NCBI RefSeq assembly: GCF_017854565.1
Contig: NZ_JAFMHJ010000021.1
Location: 1-56,371, forward strand
Reading direction: 5' to 3'
DNA length: 56,371 bases
Source of the DNA: Yoonia sp.
Lineage (GTDB): Bacteria; Pseudomonadota; Alphaproteobacteria; Rhodobacterales; Rhodobacteraceae
In this document: positions 35,585-45,281 of the stretch, piece after piece
Layout: each line of letters begins with the position of its first letter
Position numbering within the stretch: position 1 is the stretch's first letter
The notes under the pieces: generated by a model
What the model was told of the DNA's origin: nothing
Databases searched by the model: none
The model's input: only the letters and a program-made list of their open reading frames with translations
Made by a program: the position numbers and the translations under genes

Positions 35585-36892
35585 ATGATACCGTTACTTA
35601 TGACAGAGGCCGCATTGGCGCCCAAAACCGCAGCAGCGGTGCCCGGTGAAACGCTGCTTGCTTCCGGTCAGGCCGCATTCACTGCGGTATTTGACCTACT
35701 TCAGGAAACCAGCGTGAATGATGCGGCTGCGCGCACGCCAGCGGAAGATGATGCGCCGGACATCTTGCCCATGGCTTCAACTGACGAGGGTGAAGACGGC
35801 GAGGAAATGATCGCTTTTGTCGCGACCGACGCCACGACAATCGAAAAGCAGACTGTGAATGGCCGGGATTGGCGCGTGCAAGGCCCACCGGACAAAGCGA
35901 AGGAAGCCGTGGTCGTCCCGCCAGAAACGGTGCTTGAAAAGACAAAAGCGGTGACCGCAGCGCCAGACGCGCCTGCGCAGCAGACGTCACGGCAGACGAC
36001 ATTTGCGCAAATGGTTGTGGAAGGGCGGTTTCCGACAGCAGCATCGCCCGCGCAAGTGGTAGCCGCAAAGGCTGTCGTGGTTCCGGCACCGTTACCGCAC
36101 ACCGATATCGCAATGGCCATGGCCATGGCCATGGCGGTGGAGGTCGCCGATGCACCAAGGTTACGACAAGATAACGCAATCGGGCGGGTAAAGACCGTGA
36201 ACCCACCAGTGGCGGCTGAGTTATCCTTTCAGACCCTGACAAGCGGCAAAAAATCACCCTCCGACACACCGCTGCCCGAGCCACGACTGGCTTTGGCAAC
36301 CTCAACGCCAGCAACCACGGTAATGGTGCCACAGACCGCTGTGGCCGTGGCGCCTGTCTTGTCCGCCAAGCCCGAAACAGATGGAAAAATGCATGGGCCA
36401 GTCGATCCGGTGTCCGACATCGAGCCGGCGCTGGCTGGTAGCGAACGGGCCACGCATACGCCGCCTATCGCCACGGTCACGGCGACCCCTGTGACCGCAG
36501 CCGCCGAAACCGCGCGGCACGTGGCCGGGCAGCTTGCTGTGGCAATCACGGGGAACGCGGGGCAGTCGACCGAAATCGCGTTGAATCCAGAAGAATTGGG
36601 GCGGGTCCGTCTTAGTATAACGGCTATTGATGCGTCAATTACCCTGCATGTGCAGGCGGACAGGCCGGAGACGAACGACCTGCTGCGCCGTCACATCGAG
36701 ACGTTGGCGCAAGAATTTCGCGCGCTTGGCTATCAAAATATTTCGTTCTCATTCAGCGGCGGCAGTCAGGCCAATGACCAATCGGATCAGGAACCGCAGC
36801 TTGACGGCGGAACACCGGAAGCCGACCCCACCGAAACACAACAACTCACATCGCAACGGCAACCCAGCAGCGGGCTGGATCTGCGGCTATAA
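35585..36892 (+). CDS. fliK: Hook-length control protein FliK
   Basis: About 435 residues: a long low-complexity Ala/Pro/Thr/Val-rich N-terminal ruler part (to about 310) and a globular C-terminal FliK domain with EIALNPEELGRVRLSI, LHVQADRPETNDLLRRHIETL (split) and FRALGYQNISFSF. Together with FlhB it stops hook growth. GGAG sits six bases before ATG 35585; the longer frame from 35417 runs antisense to flgJ and is rejected. Contains a short in-frame hexanucleotide repeat at 36113-36136. Confidence 0.92.
   Translation: MIPLLMTEAALAPKTAAAVPGETLLASGQAAFTAVFDLLQETSVNDAAARTPAEDDAPDILPMASTDEGEDGEEMIAFVATDATTIEKQTVNGRDWRVQGPPDKAKEAVVVPPETVLEKTKAVTAAPDAPAQQTSRQTTFAQMVVEGRFPTAASPAQVVAAKAVVVPAPLPHTDIAMAMAMAMAVEVADAPRLRQDNAIGRVKTVNPPVAAELSFQTLTSGKKSPSDTPLPEPRLALATSTPATTVMVPQTAVAVAPVLSAKPETDGKMHGPVDPVSDIEPALAGSERATHTPPIATVTATPVTAAAETARHVAGQLAVAITGNAGQSTEIALNPEELGRVRLSITAIDASITLHVQADRPETNDLLRRHIETLAQEFRALGYQNISFSFSGGSQANDQSDQEPQLDGGTPEADPTETQQLTSQRQPSSGLDLRL
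36113..36136 (+). repeat. Hexanucleotide repeat in fliK
   Basis: Three copies of ATGGCC followed by ATGGCG, encoding MAMAMAMA in the ruler region. Because the unit is six bases, copy-number changes would lengthen or shorten the ruler without a frameshift. Confidence 0.85.
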
Positions 36893-36901
36893 GGAAGCGA
36901 C

Positions 36902-37564
36902 ATGGAAATTGGACAAAGCCCTTCAGTTGGGCCGACTTCGGTGGCACCACCCACCCAAACCACGAGCAAGATCAGTTCGGATTTTGAGACTTTCTTGCGG
37001 ATGCTGACGGTACAGATGCAAAATCAGGACCCATTGAACCCAGTCGATTCGTCAGATTATGCGGTGCAATTGGCCACGTTTTCGGGCGTCGAACAGGCCG
37101 TACGGACGAATGATCTGCTCACGGCGCTCACGGCGCAGATGAATTCCAGCGGGCTGGCGGAAATGGCCGCCTGGGTTGGCAAGGAGGCGCGTGCCGTGGC
37201 CCCCGCATATTTTGATGGAACGCCGATCACGCTGTCACCCAACCCCGCTCTGATTGCTGATCGAGCCGAGGTGGTTGTCCGCGATAGAAGCGGTGCCGAA
37301 GTACAGCGGTTCGATGTGCCAGTCAGCGCAGAGCCCGTTGAATGGGCCGGGGTCGGGCCGGGCGGATATCCATTTTCCAACGGGATGTATTCGTTTGAAG
37401 TGATCAGCTCATCCAATGGTGAAGTGATCATGCAGGACGCAGTTGAAGTGTACAGCACCGTCACAGAGGTCCGCGCGCAGGGCGGTCAAACCATGCTGAT
37501 CCTCAGGGGCGGGGCGGCTGTTGCCAGTAGCCAGGTGTCGGCGCTGCGCGATCCGGCAGCTTAA
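36902..37564 (+). CDS. flgD: Hook-cap assembly protein FlgD
   Basis: A 220-residue hook scaffolding protein with the conserved N-terminal FETFLRMLTVQMQNQDPLNPVDSSDYAVQLATFSGVEQ region (seen in pieces, about residues 28-65) and a C-terminal Ig/tudor-like part (AGVGPGGYPFSNGMYSFEV in pieces). Nine bases after fliK. flgE, its usual neighbour, is missing. Its TAA overlaps the convergent ubiB stop in the shared bases TTAA. Confidence 0.95.
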   Translation: MEIGQSPSVGPTSVAPPTQTTSKISSDFETFLRMLTVQMQNQDPLNPVDSSDYAVQLATFSGVEQAVRTNDLLTALTAQMNSSGLAEMAAWVGKEARAVAPAYFDGTPITLSPNPALIADRAEVVVRDRSGAEVQRFDVPVSAEPVEWAGVGPGGYPFSNGMYSFEVISSSNGEVIMQDAVEVYSTVTEVRAQGGQTMLILRGGAAVASSQVSALRDPAA

Positions 37565-39090
37565 ATCAGGTTGCTGATCCAGACGCCGCCGCCCACCAAT
37601 GCCCCGCCCAACGCCATCCATGACAAACGCGCAATGCGGCGTTGACTTTTGGGTTCAGGGGCGGGGTTATTCAGCCGAATCAATGCAGCCTCGGTCAGCC
37701 GCGGCAGTTGCGGGCCGAACCGGGCCAGCACCCGCGCAGTTTTGGCCAGATCGCGCAACAGTGCCTTTGGCCCGATGCTTTGCTTGATGTAGTCTTCGAC
37801 GACCGGCTGGGCGACCTGCCAGATGTTCATATGTGGATCAAGCGAGCGTGCGACGCCTTCGACGACGACCATCGTGCGCTGCAGCAGGATTAGTTCGGTG
37901 CGGGTTTCCATGCCAAAGCGTTCGGTGACCTCAAACAGATAGCTGAGCAAGCGGGCCATCGAAATGCGGCTGGCATCCATGCCGAAAATCGGCTCACCGA
38001 CCGCGCGCAACGCACGGGCAAATTCATCGACATCACGGTCTGCGGGGACATAACCCGCCTCAAAATGCACCTCGGCGACGCGATAATAATCCTTGCGTAT
38101 AAAGCCAAACAGGATTTCGGCGTAAACACGGCGGGTGTATTCATCAATGCGCCCCATGATCCCAAAATCATAGGCGATGATATCGCCATTGGCAGCCACC
38201 TTCAGGTTGCCCTGATGCATATCGCCGTGGAAATACCCGTCGCGCAGGGCATGATTAAGGAACAGTTCCAATACCCGTGTTGCCAGTGCGCGCCGGTCGT
38301 GGCCGGCTATGTCCAGCGCGTCATTCAGCCCAATATTGGTGCCTTCGGCCCAATCGAGGGTCATCACCCTGCGGCTTGACAGATGCCAACGTATCTTTGG
38401 CACCTGAAACCCTTCGTCGGTTTCTGTATTGGCGGCAAATTCAGCCGCGGCAGAGCTTTCAAGTCGCAGGTCCAGTTCGCCCATGACCACACCTTCGAAA
38501 TGGGTGATCACCTCCATCGGGCGCAGACGACGCGACGCGGGTGACAGAAGTTCAATCGCACGGGCGGCGAAATAGAAGGCGTCGATGTCTTTGCGGAACG
38601 CTTTTTCGATACCTGGACGCAGAATTTTGACTGCGACGGCTTCGCCGGTATCGGCCAGATGCGCCTTGTGAACCTGCGCGATTGAGGCGGCAGCGACCGG
38701 TTCGGAAAAGGAACTGAAAAGATGATCGAAAGGGAAGCCCAGCTCGCGCTGGATCTCGGCCTTCGCCTCGCGCATCGAAAATGGCGGCAGTTTGTCTTGG
38801 AGCACGCGCAGCTGCACGGCAAGCTCATCCCCCACGACATCAGGGCGGGTCGACAGTATTTGCCCGAATTTGATGTAAGCCGGCCCAAGCGCGGTCAGTG
38901 CGCGGGGTGCGGGCGGCACATTGACATCGCCCTTGTAGCCCAACCATTGAAACGGCCAGACTAGGGTCCGGAAAGTGATCCGCAACAGTGGCCCTGCGTC
39001 AAATGCGTCCAGCACGACTTTCATCGCACCTGTGCGTTCCAGTGTCGCGCCTGTCCGGATCAGGCGGATGATATTATGAGGACCGCGCAA
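37561..39090 (-). CDS. ubiB: Ubiquinone biosynthesis kinase-like protein UbiB
   Basis: A 509-residue ADCK/UbiB family protein needed for aerobic ubiquinone synthesis. ABC1 motifs: GPAYIKFGQILSTRPDVVG (about 69-87), AVKILRPGIEKAFRKD, the catalytic-loop GDMHQGN, and YDFGIMG; a C-terminal hydrophobic hairpin at about 485-509 anchors it in the membrane. TTG at 39090 is taken as start because homologues begin with a similar RGPHNIIRLIRTGATLERTGAM stretch. One base after the ubiE stop, so an operon with it. Confidence 0.95.
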   Translation of the reverse strand: MRGPHNIIRLIRTGATLERTGAMKVVLDAFDAGPLLRITFRTLVWPFQWLGYKGDVNVPPAPRALTALGPAYIKFGQILSTRPDVVGDELAVQLRVLQDKLPPFSMREAKAEIQRELGFPFDHLFSSFSEPVAAASIAQVHKAHLADTGEAVAVKILRPGIEKAFRKDIDAFYFAARAIELLSPASRRLRPMEVITHFEGVVMGELDLRLESSAAAEFAANTETDEGFQVPKIRWHLSSRRVMTLDWAEGTNIGLNDALDIAGHDRRALATRVLELFLNHALRDGYFHGDMHQGNLKVAANGDIIAYDFGIMGRIDEYTRRVYAEILFGFIRKDYYRVAEVHFEAGYVPADRDVDEFARALRAVGEPIFGMDASRISMARLLSYLFEVTERFGMETRTELILLQRTMVVVEGVARSLDPHMNIWQVAQPVVEDYIKQSIGPKALLRDLAKTARVLARFGPQLPRLTEAALIRLNNPAPEPKSQRRIARLSWMALGGALVGGGVWISNLI

Positions 39091-39091
39091 C

Positions 39092-39844
39092 TTACAGTTT
39101 CCAACCAGAATGCAGGGCGGCGACGCCCATCGTCAGATTACGATATTTGGCGTTTCCGAAACCGGCGGCCTGTACCATGCCCAAGAATGTATCCTGATCG
39201 GGGAAATTGCGGATCGATTCGACCAGATATTGATAGCTGTCCCTGTCGCCCGCGATCAATTGCCCCATGCGCGGAATAACGTTGAATGAATACGTGTCAT
39301 AGGCTGCCTGCATCATCGGATTTGGCAGCTGGCTGAATTCCAGCACCATCAAACGACCACCGGGTTTGAGCACACGGTAGGCTTCGTTCAGGGCCTCTTG
39401 CGGGCGGGTGACGTTCCGGATGCCGAACGAAATTGTGTAGCCGTCAAATGTATTCGCCTCGAACGGCAAGGCCATCGCATCGCCCACCACCCAATTCAGG
39501 CTGTCGGACATCCGTTCGGCCTCGGCCCGTTTGCGGCCTTCGATCAGCATCGGCTCGGTCAGGTCCAGCACGGTGGCATGACCATGGCCCGCACGTTTGA
39601 GAAACCGGAACGAAACATCACCGGTGCCACCCGCCACATCCAACAGCCGCTGACCGGGGCGCGGGGCCAGCCAATCCATCATCGCGTCTTTCCAAACGCG
39701 GTGAATGCCCATCGACATCACGTCGTTCATGATGTCGTATTTGCTGGCAACGGATGAAAAGACGCCCTGCACGCGGCCTGCCTTTTCGTCCTCGCGGACG
39801 GTTTCAAACCCGAAATGGGTGGTCTTGTCTGTTTGGTTCGTCAT
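39092..39844 (-). CDS. ubiE: Demethylmenaquinone/ubiquinone C-methyltransferase UbiE
   Basis: SAM-dependent C-methyltransferase of 250 residues in ubiquinone synthesis. [21 protein letters not shown] near the start (split), [21 protein letters not shown] motif [13 protein letters not shown] at about 66-78, and [10 protein letters not shown]. The open frame extends to 40156 but that part is antisense to mutM; ATG 39844 is clearly right. Divergent from mutM across 85 bases. Confidence 0.97.
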   Translation of the reverse strand: MTNQTDKTTHFGFETVREDEKAGRVQGVFSSVASKYDIMNDVMSMGIHRVWKDAMMDWLAPRPGQRLLDVAGGTGDVSFRFLKRAGHGHATVLDLTEPMLIEGRKRAEAERMSDSLNWVVGDAMALPFEANTFDGYTISFGIRNVTRPQEALNEAYRVLKPGGRLMVLEFSQLPNPMMQAAYDTYSFNVIPRMGQLIAGDRDSYQYLVESIRNFPDQDTFLGMVQAAGFGNAKYRNLTMGVAALHSGWKL

Positions 39845-39929
39845 CGGGGCTTGTCGTCCTTTGCATTGGTGCCAACTATAGGGCGCCAGCGTCGGCATAC
39901 AACGCCGCCCGGATGATAGAAAGTCTGCC

Positions 39930-40781
39930 ATGCCCGAATTACCCGAAGTTGAGACAGTTCGCAGCGGCCTTGCCCCCGTGATGGAGGGCCAGGTGATTGC
40001 CCGCGCCGACGTGAACCGCCCTGATTTACGCTGGCCGTTTCCCGAACGCATGACGGCGCGTCTGACCGGCAAACGGGTCTTGGGTCTGCGGCGACGGTCG
40101 AAATACATCCTTGCCGATCTCGATAGTGGTGAAACGCTGCTGATCCATCTGGGCATGTCGGGCCGTATGCTGATTTCCGGACATACCGTCGGCGATTTCC
40201 ATCATGACCACCCTGCCCCCGCCAAACATGACCATGTCGTATTTCACATGCAAAACGGGGTGCGCATCACGTTCAACGATGCACGCCGTTTCGGCGCCAT
40301 GGATCTGATGGCCACCGCGACACAAGCCGACCACTGGCTGATTCGCGATTTGGGCCCTGAACCGCTTGGGAATGGGTTTCACGAAGAGTACCTGATCGGT
40401 CGCCTAAAGGACCGGAATACGCCGATCAAATCAGCGCTTCTTGATCAGCGGATTGTTTCGGGGCTGGGCAATATTTACGTCTGCGAAGTTCTGTACCGGG
40501 CGCGCATCAATCCCCAGCGCAAGGCCGGTCAGATCAGCGCGAAACGGATCGCCACACTGGTGCCGCTTGTCCGCGATGTACTGTCTCAGGCCATCGCTGC
40601 AGGTGGGTCGTCACTGCGTGACTATCGGCAGGCCGATGGCGAGCTGGGCTATTTTCAGCATGTTTTCCAAGTCTATGATCGCGACGGTGCGCAGTGCCTA
40701 ACCCCTTACTGTGAAAAGACGATTCAGCGAATCGTACAATCGGGACGCTCATCTTTCTTTTGCCCGCAATGCCAAAGATAG
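39930..40781 (+). CDS. mutM: Formamidopyrimidine-DNA glycosylase MutM
   Basis: A 283-residue bifunctional repair glycosylase removing 8-oxoguanine and formamidopyrimidine. Nucleophile P2 and general acid E3 in [11 protein letters not shown]58, the helix-two-turn-helix with [14 protein letters not shown], and a C-terminal zinc finger with C-x4-C and CPQC. Start codon must be exactly this ATG because the N-terminal proline is catalytic. Confidence 0.98.
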   Translation: MPELPEVETVRSGLAPVMEGQVIARADVNRPDLRWPFPERMTARLTGKRVLGLRRRSKYILADLDSGETLLIHLGMSGRMLISGHTVGDFHHDHPAPAKHDHVVFHMQNGVRITFNDARRFGAMDLMATATQADHWLIRDLGPEPLGNGFHEEYLIGRLKDRNTPIKSALLDQRIVSGLGNIYVCEVLYRARINPQRKAGQISAKRIATLVPLVRDVLSQAIAAGGSSLRDYRQADGELGYFQHVFQVYDRDGAQCLTPYCEKTIQRIVQSGRSSFFCPQCQR

Positions 40782-40844
40782 CTTGATCCGGCGGCGCGCT
40801 TTGTTAATCACTGGGGTCTGACCGACGGCAACAGGGACAGCAGC

Positions 40845-41621
40845 ATGGCTTTTGAGACAATTATCGTAGACATCACCGATGATGTGGCGACCATCACCCT
40901 GAACCGGCCAGATGCGCTCAATGCGCTCAATGGTGTGATGTTGGGCGAGCTTTGCAAAGCGCTGGAGGAAGCCGATGCAAGCGACAAGGTGCGGTGTATC
41001 ATCATCACCGGGTCAGAGAAGGCATTTGCCGCTGGCGCTGATATCAGCGGCATGGCCGACAAAAGTTTTGCCGAGATGTATACAAAACGGTATTTTGAGA
41101 ATGAAACCGACCGTTTTAACCGCATCCGCAAGCCGATCATTGCCGCCGTCGCAGGTTATGCCTTGGGTGGCGGTTGCGAGCTGGCGATGATGTGCGATTT
41201 CATCATTGCGGCCGATAGTGCCAAATTTGGCCAACCCGAGATTAATCTCGGCGTGATCGCAGGCCTGGGTGGCACACAGCGGCTTTCGCGCTTTGTCGGC
41301 AAATCCAAATCTATGGATATGCACCTAACCGGTCGCTTCATGGATGCCGAAGAGGCGGAGCGCAGCGGACTTGTCAGCCGTGTTGTGCCCGCCAAAAAAC
41401 TTATGGCCGAAGCACGGTCGGCGGCCGAAAAAATCGCGCAGAAATCACAGATCGCCACGATGGCCGCGAAAGACGCTGTTGATCGCGCGTTCGAAACTAC
41501 GTTGGCCGAGGGTCTGAATTACGAACGGCGGTTGTTCCAGTCGCTTTTTGCGACCGACGATCAGGCAGAAGGCATGGCAGCGTTCATTGAAAAACGCGAG
41601 GCCCAGTTCCGGGACCGCTAA
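40845..41621 (+). CDS. Enoyl-CoA hydratase
   Basis: Crotonase-fold enzyme of 258 residues that hydrates trans-2-enoyl-CoA to 3-hydroxyacyl-Co[13 protein letters not shown] holds the oxyanion-hole region, [13 protein letters not shown] and [17 protein letters not shown] carry the two acidic catalytic residues. The place between mutM and rpsT is conserved in the Rhodobacterales. It may serve fatty acid or phenylacetate degradation; the exact substrate is open. Confidence 0.93.
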   Translation: MAFETIIVDITDDVATITLNRPDALNALNGVMLGELCKALEEADASDKVRCIIITGSEKAFAAGADISGMADKSFAEMYTKRYFENETDRFNRIRKPIIAAVAGYALGGGCELAMMCDFIIAADSAKFGQPEINLGVIAGLGGTQRLSRFVGKSKSMDMHLTGRFMDAEEAERSGLVSRVVPAKKLMAEARSAAEKIAQKSQIATMAAKDAVDRAFETTLAEGLNYERRLFQSLFATDDQAEGMAAFIEKREAQFRDR

Positions 41622-41665
41622 GTTGCGCGCTTTTTGGGTTTCTTTTCGTCACAAACTGCCCTAAG

Positions 41666-41740
41666 AGCGCAATCATACATGCGCGTGAGGCCCGCTAGGC
41701 CAGAATCACCGGTTCAAAACCCGGTCGGGCTTATTGCGCT
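41666..41740 (+). ncRNA. Nested stem structure upstream of rpsT, candidate S20 leader
   Basis: Three consecutive stems share one uninterrupted 3-prime strand of 20 bases (41721-41740): AGCGCAAT with ATTGCGCT (41666-41673 and 41733-41740, 8 perfect pairs), AGGCCCG with CGGGCTT (41688-41694 and 41726-41732, one G-T pair), ACCGG with CCGGT (41708-41712 and 41721-41725) closed by the loop TTCAAAAC. On the 5-prime side bulges of 14 and 13 bases separate the stems. It is 37 bases before the S20 start codon, and no T tract follows, so it is not a terminator. Ribosomal-protein leaders often bind their own product; that role is inferred. Confidence 0.5.
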
Positions 41741-41777
41741 ATTGAATTACAATTGACCCGACAAAGGGAAAGAACAC

Positions 41778-42041
41778 ATGGCTAATACACCACAGTCCAA
41801 TAAGCGCGCCCGCCAGAACGAAGCCCGCTTTCAAGTTAACAAGATGCGCCGTTCGCGGATTCGCACATTCCTGCGTGGCGTCGAGGAAGCAATCGCGTCC
41901 GGCGACCAGGCTGCTGCAACGGCAGCCCTGCGCGCAGCCCAGCCAGAGCTGATGCGCGGCGTGACCAAAGGCGTCGTTCACAAGAACACAGCTTCACGCA
42001 AAATGTCCCGTCTGGCATCGCGCGTCAAAGCGCTCGGCTAA
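41778..42041 (+). CDS. rpsT: 30S ribosomal protein S20
   Basis: An 87-residue basic protein with the S20 hallmarks: [18 protein letters not shown] at the start, a long helical body and [19 protein letters not shown] at the end. Binds 16S rRNA early in assembly. Followed by a good intrinsic terminator; preceded by a structured leader. Confidence 0.98.
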   Translation: MANTPQSNKRARQNEARFQVNKMRRSRIRTFLRGVEEAIASGDQAAATAALRAAQPELMRGVTKGVVHKNTASRKMSRLASRVKALG

Positions 42042-42086
42042 ACTGATCATTCCGGCCTGCCTTGGTTGGTTGCATACGTTGATAAG

Positions 42087-42115
42087 ACGCGTCCCATGTG
42101 GGCGCGTTTTTTTTT
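42087..42115 (+). terminator. Intrinsic terminator of rpsT
   Basis: ACGCGTCCC, loop ATGT, GGGCGCGT (stem of eight pairs with one bulged T) followed directly by a run of nine T. Classic rho-independent form, 45 bases after the rpsT stop. Confidence 0.9.
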
Positions 42116-42650
42116 GGAGTGATGGGTTTTTGCATCAATTCCGCGGCTCCACAGATTCTTTTTGACCAATCATTGAGTCAAGCGCGATGTTGTATTGATG
42201 AGGTCCCAAACCCCTTGCTAGTTTGCCCAAGCGATTCACATCGTTCCGGGGGGACATGGAGAGGATCGACATCTGTTGATGAATACCGCAGCGCAATTTT
42301 CTGCCGTTTTCAGGTTCACGATAGGTGTTGGGCTTCATGCAAATGTGGCTTGGGGCATATAGCATAGCTATGGTGCCAAGTTGTTTTGTGTCTGCGCTTG
42401 TGTCTGGGGGCTGCCCCCCTGTGCATGTGCTGCTGTTTGTGTTCTCATATTCTGCCGCAAGGTGCCGTTGTGTGCATCCTATTTGGATTAACACGCATGC
42501 ATCAGGCCCAAGGATTTCGTGAAAGGCATACCGCCCGGGTGGGGACACCCCGGACGACCCGATGCCTTTTGTCCGATGTGATCGGCTGTTGTGTGACGAG
42601 CGTAGGCTCGGTTGTGTAAAAAATATTTTTAGGCGGGGCAAAGGGACAAG
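42116..42650 (+). promoter_or_regulatory. Long, hairpin-rich dnaA upstream region
   Basis: 535 bases without a gene. Hairpins: GGCATATAGC paired with GCTATGGTGCC (42354-42377); GGGGG-CTG-CCCCC (42406-42418); a nested structure at 42522-42569 with outer arms AAAGGCAT/ATGCCTTT, inner CCGGGTG/CACCCCGG and a following T run; CGAGC-GTAG-GCTCG (42597-42610). The AT palindrome AAAAATATTTTT lies at 42619-42630, 20 bases before the ATG, with AAGGGA as ribosome site. I find no good match to the DnaA box TTATCCACA, so an origin is not supported. The nested structure could end upstream transcripts or form part of the dnaA leader. Confidence 0.5.
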
Positions 42651-43994
42651 ATGACCAACGATATCTGGGCAAGGGTTCTGACAGCGCTGAAAAGCGCCTT
42701 GGGGGCAAATAATTTCTCGAACTGGATCGAACCACTTGAGTTTTCGCAACTAACAGGTGGTGTCGCGACATTTAATGTACCGACCAACTTTATTGGCAAC
42801 TACGTATCCCAGAATTTTGGGGATCAGATTATTTACCACCTCAACAAACACGGTGAAGATGTGCAGCGACTGCAGTTCGCAGTGCCGTCGTTGACCCGCC
42901 CGGCCGTCAAAGTTGCAGCGCGCCCTGCGCCCAGAGCTACCGCAGCGGATGATATTTCCGGGTCGCCGATTGATGCACGGTTTACGTTTGATACCTTCGT
43001 CGTCGGCAAACCCAATGAACTGGCCCATGCTGCGGCTCGCCGGGTTGCTGATGGTGGCCCGGTGACCTTTAATCCACTGTTTCTTTATGGCGGCGTCGGC
43101 CTTGGGAAAACCCATCTGATGCATGCCATTGCCCATGAACTCCAGCGCAGATCGCCAGAATTGAATGTGCTGTATCTGTCTGCTGAACAGTTCATGTATC
43201 GCTTCATTACCGCCCTGCGCGAACGCAAAATGATGGATTTCAAACAACTGTTCCGTTCGGTCGACGTGTTGATGGTCGACGATGTGCAATTCATCGGCGG
43301 CAAGGACAGCACCCAAGAAGAGTTCTTTCACACGTTCAACGCCCTCATTGACGGTCAAAAACAGATCATCATTTCGGCTGACCGCGCGCCAGGCGAAATC
43401 AAAGATCTCGAAGAACGGATAAAGTCGCGTTTGCAGTGTGGCCTTGTGGTCGACCTGCACCCAACCGACTACGAACTTCGTCTTGGCATTCTGCAGTGCA
43501 AGGTCGAAGTATATGCCGCCCAATACCCGGACGTGGAGATCGTGCCCGGCGTGCTAGAATTTCTGGCGCACCGGATATCGACGAACGTCCGCGTATTGGA
43601 AGGTGCCCTGACCCGTCTGTTCGCGTTTGCTTCGCTTGTCGGGCGCGAAATCACACTGGAGCTGACCCAGGATTGTCTGTCTGACGTCCTCAAGGCATCG
43701 GACCGCAAGGTTACGGTCGAGGAAATCCAGCGCAAGGTGTCGGAGCATTACAACATTCGCTTGTCCGACATGATCGGCCCAAAGCGCGTGCGCAATTACG
43801 CCCGTCCGCGTCAAATGGCGATGTATCTGGCAAAGCATATGACCAGCAGATCCCTGCCCGAAATTGGCCGGCGTTTTGGCGGACGGGATCATACGACCGT
43901 CATGCACGGCGTACGCCGCATTGAAGAGCTAAAGGTGATCGACAGCCAGATCGCGGATGATCTGGAATTGCTGCGGCGCGCGCTTGAGGAATAA
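42651..43994 (+). CDS. dnaA: Chromosomal replication initiator DnaA
   Basis: A 447-residue AAA+ initiator. Domain I about 1-80, a short linker, AAA+ domain with Walker A GGVGLGKT at 147-154 and Walker B VLMVDDVQF, the sensor ISADRAPGEIKDLEERIKSRL in pieces, and the C-terminal DNA-binding domain with RRFGGRDHTTVMHG. ATG follows AAGGGA. dnaN and recF follow on the same strand. Confidence 0.98.
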   Translation: MTNDIWARVLTALKSALGANNFSNWIEPLEFSQLTGGVATFNVPTNFIGNYVSQNFGDQIIYHLNKHGEDVQRLQFAVPSLTRPAVKVAARPAPRATAADDISGSPIDARFTFDTFVVGKPNELAHAAARRVADGGPVTFNPLFLYGGVGLGKTHLMHAIAHELQRRSPELNVLYLSAEQFMYRFITALRERKMMDFKQLFRSVDVLMVDDVQFIGGKDSTQEEFFHTFNALIDGQKQIIISADRAPGEIKDLEERIKSRLQCGLVVDLHPTDYELRLGILQCKVEVYAAQYPDVEIVPGVLEFLAHRISTNVRVLEGALTRLFAFASLVGREITLELTQDCLSDVLKASDRKVTVEEIQRKVSEHYNIRLSDMIGPKRVRNYARPRQMAMYLAKHMTSRSLPEIGRRFGGRDHTTVMHGVRRIEELKVIDSQIADDLELLRRALEE

Positions 43995-44116
43995 GCGGTG
44001 CTTGACGCGGCCCACCCCATCGTCAACAGTCCAACAAAAGGCTTGAGCCCGGCGCAGAATGCGATACATTTTGCGTCCCGGCGGCCTCAGCCACCAAGAT
44101 ATGCGGAGCATGCGAC

Positions 44117-45235
44117 ATGAAATTCAGCATCGAACGCGCGAGCCTTCTCAAGGCGGTCGCGCAGGCGCAATCGGTCGTCGAACGGCGCAACACAATCCCG
44201 ATCCTCGCCAATGTGCTGATCGAGGCCGAGGGCGACAGCGTCCAGTTTCGGGCGACCGATCTTGACATCGAGGTCGTGGATCGCGCCCCGGCAAAAGTTG
44301 AACGCGCGGGCGCCACGACAGTGTCGGCTGTCACCCTCAACGAAATTGTGCGCAAACTGCCCGACGGCGCCTTGGTCACATTGACAGAAGACGGCGCAAC
44401 GGGCCGCCTGACGATCGAGGCAGGGCGTTCAAACTTCTCTCTTGCGACGCTGCCGAAAGAAGATTTTCCTGTCATGGCTACGTCGGACTATGCAACGAAT
44501 TTCTCGGCGCCCGCGCCGTTGCTGCGCCGGTTGTTCGACAAGTCGAAATTTGCGATTTCAACTGAAGAAACGCGGTATTATCTGAACGGCGTCTATATGC
44601 ATGTCGCCGAAAGCGAGGGTGCCAAGGTTCTGCGCTGTGTCGCGACCGATGGTCACCGGCTGGCCCGTATCGACGCCCCGCTGCCCGCAGGCGCCGAAGA
44701 TATGGCCGGTGTAATTGTGCCGCGCAAAACCGTGGGCGAGATGCGCAAGCTGCTGGACGATGATGATATGCAAATCGCCGTATCTGTGTCGGAAACCAAG
44801 GTCCGCTTTGCGACACCCGATATCACGCTGACCTCCAAGGTGATTGACGGCACATTCCCCGACTACACCCGTGTGATCCCACAGGGAAACACCCGTCGCA
44901 TGGAGGTGGACGCCTCGGAATTCGCCAAAGCCGTCGATCGCGTGGCAACGGTTTCGTCCGAGCGGTCGCGCGCGGTGAAATTGTCCCTAGACGAAGACCG
45001 CCTCGTGCTGTCCGTGAATGCGCCCGACAGCGGTGCCGCCGAAGAAGAGCTTGCCGTAGCCTATAGTGATGAGCGACTGGAGATTGGGTTTAACGCAAAG
45101 TACCTGCTGGAAATAGCAAGCCAGGTCGACCGCGAAAACGCTGTGTTCATGTTCAACTCATCCGGGGACCCAACCCTGATGCGCGAAGGCAATGACATGT
45201 CGGCGGTCTATGTCGTCATGCCGATGCGCGTGTGA
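44117..45235 (+). CDS. dnaN: DNA polymerase III beta clamp
   Basis: Sliding clamp of 372 residues. MKFSIERASLLKAVAQAQSV at the start, ANVLIEAEGDSVQFRATDL, and the C-terminal YVVMPMRV that forms part of the protein-binding pocket. 122 bases after dnaA with no terminator visible between them. Confidence 0.98.
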   Translation: MKFSIERASLLKAVAQAQSVVERRNTIPILANVLIEAEGDSVQFRATDLDIEVVDRAPAKVERAGATTVSAVTLNEIVRKLPDGALVTLTEDGATGRLTIEAGRSNFSLATLPKEDFPVMATSDYATNFSAPAPLLRRLFDKSKFAISTEETRYYLNGVYMHVAESEGAKVLRCVATDGHRLARIDAPLPAGAEDMAGVIVPRKTVGEMRKLLDDDDMQIAVSVSETKVRFATPDITLTSKVIDGTFPDYTRVIPQGNTRRMEVDASEFAKAVDRVATVSSERSRAVKLSLDEDRLVLSVNAPDSGAAEEELAVAYSDERLEIGFNAKYLLEIASQVDRENAVFMFNSSGDPTLMREGNDMSAVYVVMPMRV

Positions 45236-45281
45236 CGGGCCGCAAAGTTTTTCACGCACCGGGCAAATAGGGCACGCGTGA

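Noticed and set aside
39845..40156. Extended N-terminus of UbiE
   Set aside because: The extra 104 codons are antisense to mutM and unlike any UbiE.
41666..41740. A tRNA-like gene before rpsT (long outer stem and a TTCAAAA loop)
   Set aside because: The stems share one continuous 3-prime strand, there is no D or anticodon arm, and 7 extra paired bases lie between the loop stem and the outer stem, so it cannot fold as a cloverleaf.
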